Assembly (NCBI RefSeq): GCF_001693255.1
Contig: NZ_CP016476.1
Location: forward strand, 186,001-250,000
DNA length: 64,000 nucleotides
Source of the DNA: Picosynechococcus sp. PCC 7003
GTDB lineage: Bacteria > Cyanobacteriota > Cyanobacteriia > Cyanobacteriales > MRBY01
Direction: 5' to 3'
This document shows positions 8,489 through 17,921 of the stretch, in pieces. The position numbers were made by a program, and so were the translations under genes. How positions within the stretch are numbered: position 1 is the first letter of the stretch; every line of letters begins with the position of its first letter. The notes below the pieces were generated by a model. It worked only from the letters and a program-made list of their open reading frames with translations. It did not search any database and had not been told where the DNA came from.

Positions 8489-8520
8489 GGCGGTTTACCG
8501 AGGTAGATCGCCTTTTTTTA
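8489..8520 (+). terminator. Rho-independent terminator
   Basis: A GC-rich hairpin with outer arms GGCG and CGCC (8489-8512, two wobble pairs inside the stem) is followed by a run of seven T. It closes the 5416-8475 gene run. Confidence 0.7.
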
Positions 8521-8544
8521 TTTTGCTTTTGGAATTGATTCACC

Positions 8545-9150
8545 ATGCTTTTTTTTGACTTAGAAATTATTGCCACCATTAACCCAAACCGAGCTTATAT
8601 GCCATTTCAGAATGTCCACCGTTGGGATGATAAGGCGAATATGGGGATTGCGGTTTGCGGGTTTTATGTCTCAGATTTGGATCGGTTTGATTGGTTTACG
8701 TTGGATTGGCAGCGGCAGCCGCAGGTAAAAAATAAGGCCGCAAATGAACAGGCGATCGCCTTATTTCGGGAGTACGCAGATCAGGCGGTGGGATTTAATT
8801 CGCGTAGTTTTGATGATCCATTACTTCGAGTGAATGGTTTTCCAGAATTTCAATCGCGGTTTGACCTGCTGCAACTGATTCGTCGTCAGGTGTTTGGCTC
8901 AAGTGATTGGCGGAATCAACCCAAAGATTATTCCTACAAACTAGATCGATTGGCGATCGCCAATTTTGGTCAGGGCAAGATCGGTGATGGAGCCTTAGCA
9001 CCACTGCGCTGGCAACAGGGTGAATATGAAGGTGTGGTGCGCTACTGTCTGGACGATGTACGCTTGCTGCGGGATTCGTTTCAGCGTTTCCACAAAGGAC
9101 AACTCAAAGACCCGAATACAGGCAGATTGTTAGGGCTTCAGCCCAGTTGA
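8545..9150 (+). CDS. DEDDy-type 3'-5' exonuclease domain protein
   Basis: 201 residues. ExoI motif FFDLEI (Asp5, Glu7) opens the protein. ExoII is in VGFNSRSFDDPLL, and ExoIII has the Y-x-x-x-D form in RYCLDDVRLLRD. These are the four acidic residues of the DnaQ-like ribonuclease-H fold that degrades nucleic acid 3'-5' with two metals. No polymerase or helicase domain is attached, so it is a stand-alone nuclease of unknown substrate. It starts after the terminator and is probably its own unit. Confidence 0.7.
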   Translation: MLFFDLEIIATINPNRAYMPFQNVHRWDDKANMGIAVCGFYVSDLDRFDWFTLDWQRQPQVKNKAANEQAIALFREYADQAVGFNSRSFDDPLLRVNGFPEFQSRFDLLQLIRRQVFGSSDWRNQPKDYSYKLDRLAIANFGQGKIGDGALAPLRWQQGEYEGVVRYCLDDVRLLRDSFQRFHKGQLKDPNTGRLLGLQPS

Positions 9151-9206
9151 CTCTTACCCAATCTCATAAATCACATACTGTTGAAAAAATCGCCCTACTA
9201 TCCCCA

Positions 9207-10136
9207 CTATCGCGTGCAATCAAGCAGTGAAGCATGAATATAACCTTCCTGGGGGCCACCAAGGGTGAAGGTGACAAAATACCAGTCCGTTGAATTATTA
9301 ATGTTCTCACCCATAACCTTTCTCTCAACCCGTACTTTTGCATCGTGAGTCAATTCTTGAATAATCACAGAGTCGGTAGATGGTTCCGCTCGAACACGAC
9401 CTAAACCTCCTTCTGCCGAAACATTAACTGCACACCAAGTTGGCAAGTTACTGGGTAAGAAGGATTGAACCATTGAAGGTACAACCGCATCAGTGTCGAT
9501 AAACACAGAGTAATCCACCAAAATGGGTAAACCCTGGCCATGGGCTAGATAGCCCTCTAAGCTTTTTGCCAAATCATACAGACGTTGATGCTCCGTAACC
9601 CGAACGCAGCCATGGCCATTGGGATCAATGAAGCCATTATGTTGCAGAGAACCTTCACCCCAGATGGGGGCATGGAGCGCAAAGCCACGGTGGATCTGCA
9701 TAAAATTCTGAATCCCTAGGGATGTTCTTTTCTGTAGACCATGGATATTAAAGTGAGCCCCCATCACATCACCAAATTGCTGTTTAGTTTGCCTAGCCAG
9801 CTGTACCGTTTCCGGTGCCCAGGAAATGAGTCCTAGTTCAAAAACGACTTCACTTCCTCCATAATCTCTGGTCACTTTGCCATGCATTCGACCAGCCGCA
9901 TCCTTATAGAATTTGACATAGTAAATATCTTCTGCTTTCGCGCCCATTTTCATCAGACGAGTCTGCCAATCGGCTTGGCCCCTAACAATTTCCTTAGAAG
10001 ATGCTTCCGTTGCTTCCGGGAGCTTTGAATTTGGGTATGCGTTTTCCTGGGGCAATCTACTTCGGCAACTCGTTAAAACACATAGACAGCCAAAAAAGCA
10101 AACTAATCGAAACAATCGATGGCTTATGGGGTTCAT
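9207..10136 (-). CDS. Lipoprotein with L,D-transpeptidase-like (YkuD) domain and SH3-like tail
   Basis: 309 residues. A signal peptide ends in a lipobox (VLTSC, Cys about 24). The core contains HGCVRV preceded by HAPIWG, matching the catalytic His-Gly-Cys-x-Arg motif of YkuD L,D-transpeptidases that cross-link peptidoglycan or attach proteins to it. The C-terminal 80 residues (from about ISAEGG-like VSAEGGLGRVRAEP) resemble a bacterial SH3 domain, a common cell-wall binding module. It is expected on the periplasmic face. The neighbouring glycosidase gene ends 40 bp upstream. Confidence 0.72.
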   Translation of the reverse strand: MNPISHRLFRLVCFFGCLCVLTSCRSRLPQENAYPNSKLPEATEASSKEIVRGQADWQTRLMKMGAKAEDIYYVKFYKDAAGRMHGKVTRDYGGSEVVFELGLISWAPETVQLARQTKQQFGDVMGAHFNIHGLQKRTSLGIQNFMQIHRGFALHAPIWGEGSLQHNGFIDPNGHGCVRVTEHQRLYDLAKSLEGYLAHGQGLPILVDYSVFIDTDAVVPSMVQSFLPSNLPTWCAVNVSAEGGLGRVRAEPSTDSVIIQELTHDAKVRVERKVMGENINNSTDWYFVTFTLGGPQEGYIHASLLDCTR

Positions 10137-10176
10137 AAGTCTATTTTAAATGCCACCAATAAATTGCTGGGTTGTT

Positions 10177-11214
10177 TTACTTTGGTATGGCACTGAATAA
10201 ATACCGTAGGGCTAGATATTCCCAGGAAAAGAGAGCGTAGCCAAAATCTTTTTGTTCCACCACCTCGATTTGCTGGTCAATGGCGTCAGGGGTAAAGGGT
10301 TGTCCCTGGCGATAGCCGGTATAAAGACCAATCCCCACGGGTACATATTGGGCGGCGGTCTCAATGCCAGAGGTTTTAATAGTCTGGGCAACAGCTTCGG
10401 GGGTAGGCCGGTAAACTTGGATCACTACTTCATCAACAAGGCCCTGTTGTACCCAGGGGAGCCAGTCCTGATTATATTTTTCTCTGGAAAAGTCGTAGGC
10501 ATTGGGGGATAAGCTCAGAATCAATTCAGGATTTTTGGCTTTGATGTGGTCATGAACTTTTTGAGTAAGGGCAGTAAGGGCAGCACGATGCTCGCCAAAT
10601 TCGCGGGGAATGGCCCAGTGGTCATCGAGCTGAATGCCAGCTAAATCTTTTGCCTTGAGGATCTCATTCATGTGACTCAGGATATAGGCCTGAACTTCCG
10701 GGTGAGCTGGATCTAGCCAGACAGTTTGAATTCCTGTATTTTCGATTGCTGTGGTGCCGTCAGGGAGTTTCAATAACCAGTCAGGATGTTTCTTTGCCAG
10801 AGCATCATCCGCAGGGAGCATCAAGCCAAATTCAAACCAGGCAAAGGGCTTTAGACCTTGGCGGCGGGATTCTTTGGCCATGGACTGGAGGGGCCGGAAA
10901 AAGGGTAATTCTGGGATTCGATCGGGGCGTTCTTTGTTGGGATAGAGCTGCCCCCGATAACCATAGACACTGAAATAAACCCGGTCATAGCCAGAACCAG
11001 CCATGCCATGGAGCACTTCGTCGAGGAAGCTCGTATAGGTGAAGGCCAGAACACTCACATCAGTCAGCCAGAGACCATAGATTTTTTCGCTGTTGTAGGC
11101 TGGTCGAGCCGGCGCATGATGTCTGGTAATCAGGACTGTGAACAGAAAAACAATGCTGATGCTCCACTTCAGAGGCTGGGGGATTTTGGCTAATTTATGA
11201 AAAATTTTCATCAC
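10177..11214 (-). CDS. GHL10/YngK-like glycoside hydrolase family protein
   Basis: 345 residues with an N-terminal membrane anchor or signal (about 16-32). The region from GLWLTDVS through YDRVYFSVYG, PFAWFEFG and AGIQLDDHWAIP follows the TIM-barrel pattern of the family-10-like GHL10 hydrolases, with acidic candidates in QLDDHW and EVVIQVYRP. These proteins are thought to act on envelope polysaccharides or peptidoglycan glycans, which suits the cell-wall gene next door. Specificity cannot be stated. Confidence 0.7.
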   Translation of the reverse strand: MMKIFHKLAKIPQPLKWSISIVFLFTVLITRHHAPARPAYNSEKIYGLWLTDVSVLAFTYTSFLDEVLHGMAGSGYDRVYFSVYGYRGQLYPNKERPDRIPELPFFRPLQSMAKESRRQGLKPFAWFEFGLMLPADDALAKKHPDWLLKLPDGTTAIENTGIQTVWLDPAHPEVQAYILSHMNEILKAKDLAGIQLDDHWAIPREFGEHRAALTALTQKVHDHIKAKNPELILSLSPNAYDFSREKYNQDWLPWVQQGLVDEVVIQVYRPTPEAVAQTIKTSGIETAAQYVPVGIGLYTGYRQGQPFTPDAIDQQIEVVEQKDFGYALFSWEYLALRYLFSAIPK

Positions 11215-11219
11215 ATATC

Positions 11220-11308
11220 CTAGATCTGACGAAGGATGTCCGTCGGAGAGTAAATTGGCATCTGGCTATCTGTAAAATTTTTGCGATCTCGCGTAACGAC
11301 ACCATCAA
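11220..11308 (-). pseudogene. C-terminal remnant of a PIN-domain (VapC-like) toxin
   Basis: Reading minus from about 11308 to the TAG at 11220-11222 gives about 29 codons containing LDGVVTRDRKNF and PIYSPTDIL. This is the typical PIN-domain end (V-T-R-D, then SP-x-x-hydrophobic). No start or catalytic N-terminal part exists; its frame overlaps the end of the DUF2281 antitoxin frame. Confidence 0.6.
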
Positions 11309-11487
11309 GTTGACTCACGATGTTTTACAATGCCCCGCAATCCTGTCAGAGTCCCAGGGGGAATAACGTTTGCGGAAGCTGATTGCTGTTGTTTCTGCTG
11401 GAGAAATTCGGCGAAGTGGAGCACTTCGTTAATCTGGTCTTCCGGTAAGGTTTGGATCAGTTGGTGGAGTTTTTCGGCAGCAGTCAT
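11305..11487 (-). CDS. DUF2281-type antitoxin, probably truncated
   Basis: 60 residues. The N-terminal 45 (EKLHQLIQTLPEDQINEVLHF) match DUF2281 proteins, which usually precede PIN toxins. The C-terminus (GLRGIVKHREST) is short of the normal tail and runs straight into the toxin remnant. A deletion joining the antitoxin 3' part to the toxin 3' end explains both. With the toxin gone it is probably non-functional or only an orphan repressor. Confidence 0.6.
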   Translation of the reverse strand: MTAAEKLHQLIQTLPEDQINEVLHFAEFLQQKQQQSASANVIPPGTLTGLRGIVKHREST

Positions 11488-11550
11488 GGTTGATGGAGGC
11501 TAAAGGACTAAATATTTTCATTGTGGCGAATTTTTTCGGTTTACTGCCGA

Positions 11551-14500
11551 TTATTCGGCCTCACCAATGAGGGTAAAGGCACTCCAGTAGTAGGGTTCTG
11601 GGTATTCTGCCTTGGTTTGGAGCATCGCATTGCGGAGGGCTGTGGCTTTGTCTACATTGTTGTTTTGCCATTGGCGATAGAACTCTGTCATCAGTTCGCT
11701 CGTAGAGGCATCATCCACACTCCAGAGGGAGACAAGCACGCTGGGCACCCCAGCGGCAATCAGGGAGCGGGATAGGCCAATCACCCCATCCCCTGTAATT
11801 TCTCCTTGGCCGGTATCGCAGGCACTGAGGACGGCTAATCTGGCATTGAGGGGATTGTTTTCAAATTGGTTGAAGATTTCCTCGGCGGTGATCCGGCCTG
11901 GGGTTTCAAAGAGGTCATCGTCAGGGGCATTGGGTTCAGCAGTGAGGTAGATGGCGCTACGGATACCATTTTGGTCGTCGAAGCTGGCGTGGGTGGCGAA
12001 GTGCAAGATGTCCGCCTGGGACATTTGTTCTAAAACCTTTGCTTCGGTGGCGGCTTTGCCCAGGAGGGGTTTAACGCCTAGGAGTTCACCAATATTCTGG
12101 GCTTCGGTGACGGCGTTTTCGAGGGAATTGAGGTTTTTCGGGTAGGGGAAGGGATTACCCACTACTAGGGCTCGATTACTTGGTTTGGGTTGGCTATTGA
12201 GGCGTTTGTTTTGGGCGGCAGTTTGACTAAGGACTTGGATCGAGGGGGAGGTGAGGATGGTGTGTTTTTCAATGAGATATTCACCATTGGCATCCTGGAG
12301 GGCGGGGAAGGGAATCCCAAAGAGGGCGTCTTGGGGCATAAAGATTACATCATCATCGGGATTGCTGGGTAAGAGGTCGGCGATGGGATCGATCAGGATT
12401 TGGTGGAGTTGCTGGAGAGAGGTATCGGTTTTTGTGGCAATGCGGTTGGGGCTGACGTTTTCGAGGGGGGTTTCCCGTTGGGTTTGGTCGAGGGTGAGGG
12501 TTTGGCTGTTGGGGTTGAGGGCAATAATCTGCCAGGGTTCGTCGGTGGGAAATTCGCCTTGGAGTTTGACGTAATCGCCTACTTGGAAATCAGTAAATTG
12601 ATAGCTGCTTGTATGCCCTGCGCCACTGCGATCGCCTCGTTCTGGGGGTGGAGTACTAACGGTTTTACGGGCAGCGGCGATCGCCTCTGAGAAGTTTGGC
12701 CTTTGGGTGAGGTCAACGGCGCGGAATTCTACATCTCCCTGGGGGGTAATGACGTAGATATAGAGTTCTGTGTTTTCAAATTGTCGAGGGGCGGTTTCGC
12801 TGGGGATGAGGGAATAGGTAACGAGGGTGCTGTCGTGGTCTTTGGCGATCGCCTTGAGTTCGGCGATTGTGGGTTTAGCCATGGGGATAAATTCGGCACT
12901 ACCGGAAAAGCGCTTGTTGAGGAGTTCTACCAAGGCGCGAGCACGGCCTCGTTCAGCAATTTCTAAGGCTTCTGTTTGTTTATTTTCTGTAATTAAACTT
13001 TTTTGTAAACTTTTATATGTATTTCGATAAGTATCTAAAAAAGATATTTTGAGAACATCATCTAAATCTTTATTGTTGATTAACTCTTTTAGTTCAAGAG
13101 ACCGATAAAAGTATTGATTAGCTTTTTGATAATCTCCTTTTTCAAAAAAAAGATACGCAAAATTATTTAGAGAGGATGCTTCCCCGAGATTATACATAAT
13201 GGAATTGCTAAGAGAGAGAGCTTGTTGATAATAATCAAATGCTTTTTCATAATTCTGTAATGAAGTATAATATAATCCAAGGTTGTTTAAGACTGTTGCC
13301 TCGCCCAATTTATTATTTATTGCTCGGTTGATTTTTAATGCTTCCTGATAGTAGCTTAATATCTTTTCCTTATCATTCAATATATAATGATATAAACCAA
13401 GATTGTTCAAGCTTGTAGCTTCAGTTGACTGACTGCCAATTTCTCGACTAACTAATAGAGCTTGCAAATAATAATCTAATGCTTTTTCGTACTCTCCCAA
13501 TGAGCTATAAACTGATCCGATATTATTTAAGCTCCCAGCTTCTCCAAATCGATAACCAGTTTTTCTAATAATTAACAAGGCCTGTTGATAATAATCAAGT
13601 GATTGTTGATTCTCTCCTAAAATTTCATAAACTGATCCGATATTATTTAAGCTTGTTGCCTCTCCATTATGATCTTTTTTTATTAAAAGAGATTCTTGAA
13701 AATAATTTATTGCTCTATCATATTTTCCTAAATATTGGTAAGCTGATCCAATATTATTGAGGGTTATACCCTCGCTTATATTATCGCCAATTTTTTTATT
13801 AAGAGATAAAGCTTCATAATAATAATCTAATGCTTTTCTATTTTCACCTATAGAAGTATAGAGGTATCCAATATTACTTAATGTAGTGACTTCTCCAGAA
13901 ATATCTTGGATCTCTCTTTGTTTAACAAGTACTTCAATATAAGATGCTAGTGCTTTATCATATTCTCCTAGCAAGCTATAAACTGAAGCAATATTACCAA
14001 GAGTCGTTACCACTCCTGAAATATCACTGATTTTTTCGCTGACGGATAAAGCTTGCTGATAATAATCAAGTGCTTCTTGAGTCTTACCCAAAGAGATGTA
14101 TAAATAACCAATATTGTTAAGATTATCGGATTCACTTTTTAAATCTTCAATTGCTCTATTGATTGCGAGAGCTTCTTGAAAAGAATTAAGTGCTAGTTCT
14201 TTTTCCCCTATATTATTATATGCCAACCCCAGTCTATTAAGAATTCTAGCTTGATTTTTTTGCTTATCTATTTCTGTTGCTTCTTTGATGCGTACAGAGT
14301 ACCCATTTACTATTGAGTTGTCTGCCGCAGTTATTTTTAATAAATAAGCTCCGGGAGCTAAACCTCCTAAAAAATAGCCCATGTCTGGAAAGCTAATTAA
14401 ATCGTTTTGCTCAAGGACTTTCTCGCCTTCATTATTAAAAATCGTCCAGTAAGGATTAAAATACTCACTTTCTAGTTGAATAATTATATTTTGACCTTCT

Positions 14501-14685
14501 TTCATATCAAAAGAATATGAATCCAAGAAACTACCATCCTCTAACATGGAATCCTTTGCTGTTAGCTCCTTCTGCACATTTAATAAAAACTCCGGTTCCT
14601 CCTGAGCCATTAACTCTACTGGCTGTAACGTCATCCCTAGAACCATCAACCCCCTCAAAGACTTCAACCAAAATGAACTCATCAC
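11551..14685 (-). CDS. Secreted TPR-CHAT protein (caspase-like protease fold)
   Basis: 1044 residues. A signal peptide (1-27) precedes a PPC-like beta domain (about 35-132) and about ten TPR units (145-520) with the pattern LNNIGxxYxxLGExxxALDYYQQAL. The C-terminal CHAT domain carries the caspase-type dyad: His near 899 (FATHASF) and Cys near 956 (LSACDTG). CHAT proteases cleave partner proteins; here export suggests a periplasmic or surface role. It is the last gene of a five-gene minus-strand cluster, 4 bp after DUF928. The TPR part is visibly AT-rich relative to the CHAT part, suggesting separate histories or repeat expansion. Confidence 0.85.
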   Translation of the reverse strand: MMSSFWLKSLRGLMVLGMTLQPVELMAQEEPEFLLNVQKELTAKDSMLEDGSFLDSYSFDMKEGQNIIIQLESEYFNPYWTIFNNEGEKVLEQNDLISFPDMGYFLGGLAPGAYLLKITAADNSIVNGYSVRIKEATEIDKQKNQARILNRLGLAYNNIGEKELALNSFQEALAINRAIEDLKSESDNLNNIGYLYISLGKTQEALDYYQQALSVSEKISDISGVVTTLGNIASVYSLLGEYDKALASYIEVLVKQREIQDISGEVTTLSNIGYLYTSIGENRKALDYYYEALSLNKKIGDNISEGITLNNIGSAYQYLGKYDRAINYFQESLLIKKDHNGEATSLNNIGSVYEILGENQQSLDYYQQALLIIRKTGYRFGEAGSLNNIGSVYSSLGEYEKALDYYLQALLVSREIGSQSTEATSLNNLGLYHYILNDKEKILSYYQEALKINRAINNKLGEATVLNNLGLYYTSLQNYEKAFDYYQQALSLSNSIMYNLGEASSLNNFAYLFFEKGDYQKANQYFYRSLELKELINNKDLDDVLKISFLDTYRNTYKSLQKSLITENKQTEALEIAERGRARALVELLNKRFSGSAEFIPMAKPTIAELKAIAKDHDSTLVTYSLIPSETAPRQFENTELYIYVITPQGDVEFRAVDLTQRPNFSEAIAAARKTVSTPPPERGDRSGAGHTSSYQFTDFQVGDYVKLQGEFPTDEPWQIIALNPNSQTLTLDQTQRETPLENVSPNRIATKTDTSLQQLHQILIDPIADLLPSNPDDDVIFMPQDALFGIPFPALQDANGEYLIEKHTILTSPSIQVLSQTAAQNKRLNSQPKPSNRALVVGNPFPYPKNLNSLENAVTEAQNIGELLGVKPLLGKAATEAKVLEQMSQADILHFATHASFDDQNGIRSAIYLTAEPNAPDDDLFETPGRITAEEIFNQFENNPLNARLAVLSACDTGQGEITGDGVIGLSRSLIAAGVPSVLVSLWSVDDASTSELMTEFYRQWQNNNVDKATALRNAMLQTKAEYPEPYYWSAFTLIGEAE

Positions 14686-14689
14686 TCAA

Positions 14690-15460
14690 CTACTCCTGAA
14701 CTAAAACAAAACCCATCAACCCTTCCACTGTGAGCAATTCCGCCCATAACTGCGTCCCCTGGGAATCAGTCCGTAGCCCAGACAAAACCGTTATTGCGTC
14801 ATACCACCAACCCTGTTCTAGATAAATTTCCGCCTTTTCTAGTGCTGAAGCTTCCGCCAACTCCGCGACCAACTCCGGCTCAAGCTCCCTTGGTTCCAGG
14901 CTAAAATTCCCCTCTACATAATCGCCAATTTTGCCCTCGCAGAGCACCGAAAATCGCCAGCGATAGACCAGATCTTTTTCTAAGGCTAACTGAGACGGTA
15001 ACGGCAACCCAACAAAACCCATCGCATCCTTTAACAAAAACTGCCCTTGATAAACTTCTAAAAGTTCCGTTCCCGTATAGGTCTGAACCGTAAGCCTCAC
15101 TTGCTGCTCACCACTGTAGGGAAAATAAACCTGGAGCACCGGAGCCTCTACCCCGACCCTGCCCTCATAACTACTGGGAATCAACGCCGTTAACGGTAAA
15201 TCTCCCTCATAGACACAACCATTCCGGGAGCCCCCCTGCACCGTGGGCGGTGGATTACCCGTGCGCCGTCCCGAACTCCCCACATCAGCCGGCGGTTGCC
15301 ACCGAATCGGTTTTTCCTTCTTCGGCTTCGAAGCACCTTGGGTTGTCTCTGTCGCTGGTTGAGCCGCTAACGTTTGACCCTGAGACAAGATTAAGCCCGT
15401 CCACAGCGCAAGACGAGATAAAATAGTCATAAAAATCATATTTCGGGGCTCTTGGGTCAT
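14690..15460 (-). CDS. DUF928 family secreted protein
   Basis: 256 residues. A signal peptide (about 9-33) is followed by a Pro/Lys linker and a beta-rich domain; hallmark segments are CVYEGDLPLTALIP and VYFPYSG. DUF928 is largely cyanobacterial and habitually encoded beside CHAT proteins. The C-terminus adds a helical segment (LEKAEIYLEQGWWYDA) like the start of a TPR. Start may be ATG 15436 (MIFMTIL) rather than 15460. Function unknown; context implies work with the adjacent CHAT proteins at the envelope. Confidence 0.78.
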   Translation of the reverse strand: MTQEPRNMIFMTILSRLALWTGLILSQGQTLAAQPATETTQGASKPKKEKPIRWQPPADVGSSGRRTGNPPPTVQGGSRNGCVYEGDLPLTALIPSSYEGRVGVEAPVLQVYFPYSGEQQVRLTVQTYTGTELLEVYQGQFLLKDAMGFVGLPLPSQLALEKDLVYRWRFSVLCEGKIGDYVEGNFSLEPRELEPELVAELAEASALEKAEIYLEQGWWYDAITVLSGLRTDSQGTQLWAELLTVEGLMGFVLVQE

Positions 15461-15494
15461 CTACTAGCAAATTCCTAGACTATGTAACAAAAGT

Positions 15495-17897
15495 TTATGA
15501 TTCTCTCGTTCTTGCTGCTATTATCGTACCCCCAAATAATGCCAATAACAGCACTAAGGGAGATCCCAAAGGCAACCATAGCCCCCAGGTTTTCAACACA
15601 AACCAAGCAAAGCCACTTCCAACGATGCCACACCCCAACAATAGGCCATACCCTTTCCCTTGGGATTGCCCAAAGATTAACAATAGACCGATCCCAAAAC
15701 TGGGTATGACTCCCCAGGCCACTAACCAAAGCATTTCCCCCCAGGGCGCTAAAACCCAAAGCTGAGGCTGATTTTCTAGTACCCCATCCAAAAACTGCTG
15801 CACCATTTGCCCTTGGATCACCACCCCTGGAATCTCTGGGCCAAAGGCCGTGCGGTGGAGATCCTTGTGACGGTAGCCCAGAAGTACCACCTTATCCTTG
15901 AGGTTGAGCCGTTGATCACTGTCCGCGTAGAGGGTGGTGATGCTAATTTCCCGTAAGTAGCCACGCGGTTGCGGTCGAAAGAGGATTTGATAGCCCCCAC
16001 CCAAGCGCCGCTGATTGAGATAGCTGCCAGGGGTTTCAGCCAGGGCCGGAAAAACAGCATCATTCCAAGTGAGGCTGGCTCTGTCCATAGGCACAATCCC
16101 TGCATCGCTCAGATAGTTCAGTGCCAGGGAAAAAGCAAGGGATTGGGACGCATTACAGGTTGAGTTCTCTAGGGGATCGAGGTAGAGCAGTTGGCGGCGA
16201 ATGACCCGGTCGGGATCGATGGGAAAGTTATTAAAACTCAGGTAAGCCGGATCAATACCTGGGGGCGGCAACTGTTCATTACCCGTTTCATCGGGAAAAC
16301 CACAGGTAACAAAAAGCTGCTCACTGGACTGTAGAAGTGCCTGCAATTGGGCTGTACCAGCATCGGCAATGGGCAGATCCCGGATGATATCCAAACCCAA
16401 CCAGCGGGGTTCATAGGCTTGAATTTTTTCTAATACATCCGCCAAGGCTGCATCGGCAATGACATCATCGCCTGTCTCTACCTGGAGGCCATTTTGTCGC
16501 AGAATATCGAGATCATCGGGATCAATGGTGACGACCACGACCCGTTCTGTCTCTGGCTTGGGGAAGGGCTGACTCCGCAGAAATAGATCAAATAATTTTA
16601 GGTCTAGGGGCTGCAATAAACCGAGGGAACGGAGGGCTAGGGTGACGGCGATCGCCCCGATACCCACCAGACCCTGACGACGGATGGAACGGGGTTTACT
16701 GCGTAGACTTGTCCAGCGGGGCGGCACCGTGCTGGGATTGTGGTGCATCAGGGGCAACCAGGCCACCCCCGGATAATCTTGGTCGTATTCTTCGAGATCT
16801 ATCAGGGTTTCCCCCAGGGCTCGAAAGAGGGGGAGTTTTCCCTGGGCATAGTGAACAAAGAAGCGTTCGATGAAGTGGTGGGCGACGGGATCAGGGATTT
16901 CCGCCTGCATCGAAATAATCGTCTTCAGGCCATAGTTGAGGAGGGTTTCCGCGAGTTGGCTACTGGCACAGGAATTAAACAGGGCAAATTGGAGACCATT
17001 GGCGATCGCCTTTTGGAAAGAGCGTTGTAAATCTTGGATCGTCACCCCATCTGCTTCACTGAGGAGCATCGCTGCTAAATCTTCGTCATAGCAAGCTTCA
17101 CTATGGCCCGAGTAAATGAGCAGGTCAAAACCACGGGGATCCCGGAGGCGACGGCTGAGTTCCCCATAGCTGGGAGATTGGAGGGTGACAATCTCAGCAT
17201 CCTTGAGCTGGGCCAGTACCCGTTGATCGGGTTTGAGATCCAGGCCACCACTATCACCGATTAAATGGAGAATCCGTGTTCTTGGGAAAAAAGCCCGGTA
17301 CCAGGGGATATATTGGCGGCGAGCGGTTTTGGGTGCAAGGTTTAACGGAGCTTCGCCGTATTGACGGGTATTAAGTGCCAGGGAAATATGTTGCGTTTGC
17401 AGGAGGGGCCATTCGCGCCAGGGCAGTTTACCCAGGAGATCAGCGGTAGCCGGATTATCTTGGTAGAGGGCTTGGGAAATTTGTATCACCAGACAGGTTT
17501 GCCACTGCTCTGGTTGGCACCATTGCAGGATTTGTTTTTCGAGGTCATGCCACCTGGGGTCTGATGTCGTTAGCCATTGCGCCATCGTTGCTTGTAGGGC
17601 TTGGCGGCTTTGGTTGCGGGGGGCTTCATAACGTTTGGCGATCGCCTGTTTGCTTTTGACCTTAATACCCCGGTGGGTCTGGGCTTGGTCACTGGGGGCG
17701 GTGCGGATGGTTTCTAGCCAAGCATGATAGTGCTGTTCGAGGTTGAGATTTTCCGGTAGGGGCGGTAAATGGCCATAGTAATCCTTTAGACAAGTCTGAA
17801 TCTGGCCTTGGTGGTGCTGTTCCACATCGAGGGCAACAGTAAAACCCGCCTTAAAACTGCCCGTAATTATTTTTAGGATGATCAATCGCTGTGCCAT
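15495..17897 (-). CDS. CHAT-CHASE2 membrane protein
   Basis: 800 residues. A cytoplasmic N-terminal CHAT domain has its dyad at His265 (YSGHSE) and Cys310 (FNSCASS). A transmembrane helix follows (about 411-428), then a CHASE2 sensor domain (about 430-690, GLDIIRDLPIADAG) and three C-terminal helices (about 700-795). CHASE2 normally sits outside the membrane and senses unknown ligands, so this looks like a receptor whose output is a protease. It is 34 bp upstream of DUF928 in the transcript direction and 24 bp after the DUF1822 gene. Confidence 0.85.
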   Translation of the reverse strand: MAQRLIILKIITGSFKAGFTVALDVEQHHQGQIQTCLKDYYGHLPPLPENLNLEQHYHAWLETIRTAPSDQAQTHRGIKVKSKQAIAKRYEAPRNQSRQALQATMAQWLTTSDPRWHDLEKQILQWCQPEQWQTCLVIQISQALYQDNPATADLLGKLPWREWPLLQTQHISLALNTRQYGEAPLNLAPKTARRQYIPWYRAFFPRTRILHLIGDSGGLDLKPDQRVLAQLKDAEIVTLQSPSYGELSRRLRDPRGFDLLIYSGHSEACYDEDLAAMLLSEADGVTIQDLQRSFQKAIANGLQFALFNSCASSQLAETLLNYGLKTIISMQAEIPDPVAHHFIERFFVHYAQGKLPLFRALGETLIDLEEYDQDYPGVAWLPLMHHNPSTVPPRWTSLRSKPRSIRRQGLVGIGAIAVTLALRSLGLLQPLDLKLFDLFLRSQPFPKPETERVVVVTIDPDDLDILRQNGLQVETGDDVIADAALADVLEKIQAYEPRWLGLDIIRDLPIADAGTAQLQALLQSSEQLFVTCGFPDETGNEQLPPPGIDPAYLSFNNFPIDPDRVIRRQLLYLDPLENSTCNASQSLAFSLALNYLSDAGIVPMDRASLTWNDAVFPALAETPGSYLNQRRLGGGYQILFRPQPRGYLREISITTLYADSDQRLNLKDKVVLLGYRHKDLHRTAFGPEIPGVVIQGQMVQQFLDGVLENQPQLWVLAPWGEMLWLVAWGVIPSFGIGLLLIFGQSQGKGYGLLLGCGIVGSGFAWFVLKTWGLWLPLGSPLVLLLALFGGTIIAARTRES

Positions 17898-17921
17898 AGT
17901 TCCTTGAGTCGGATGCAGATA

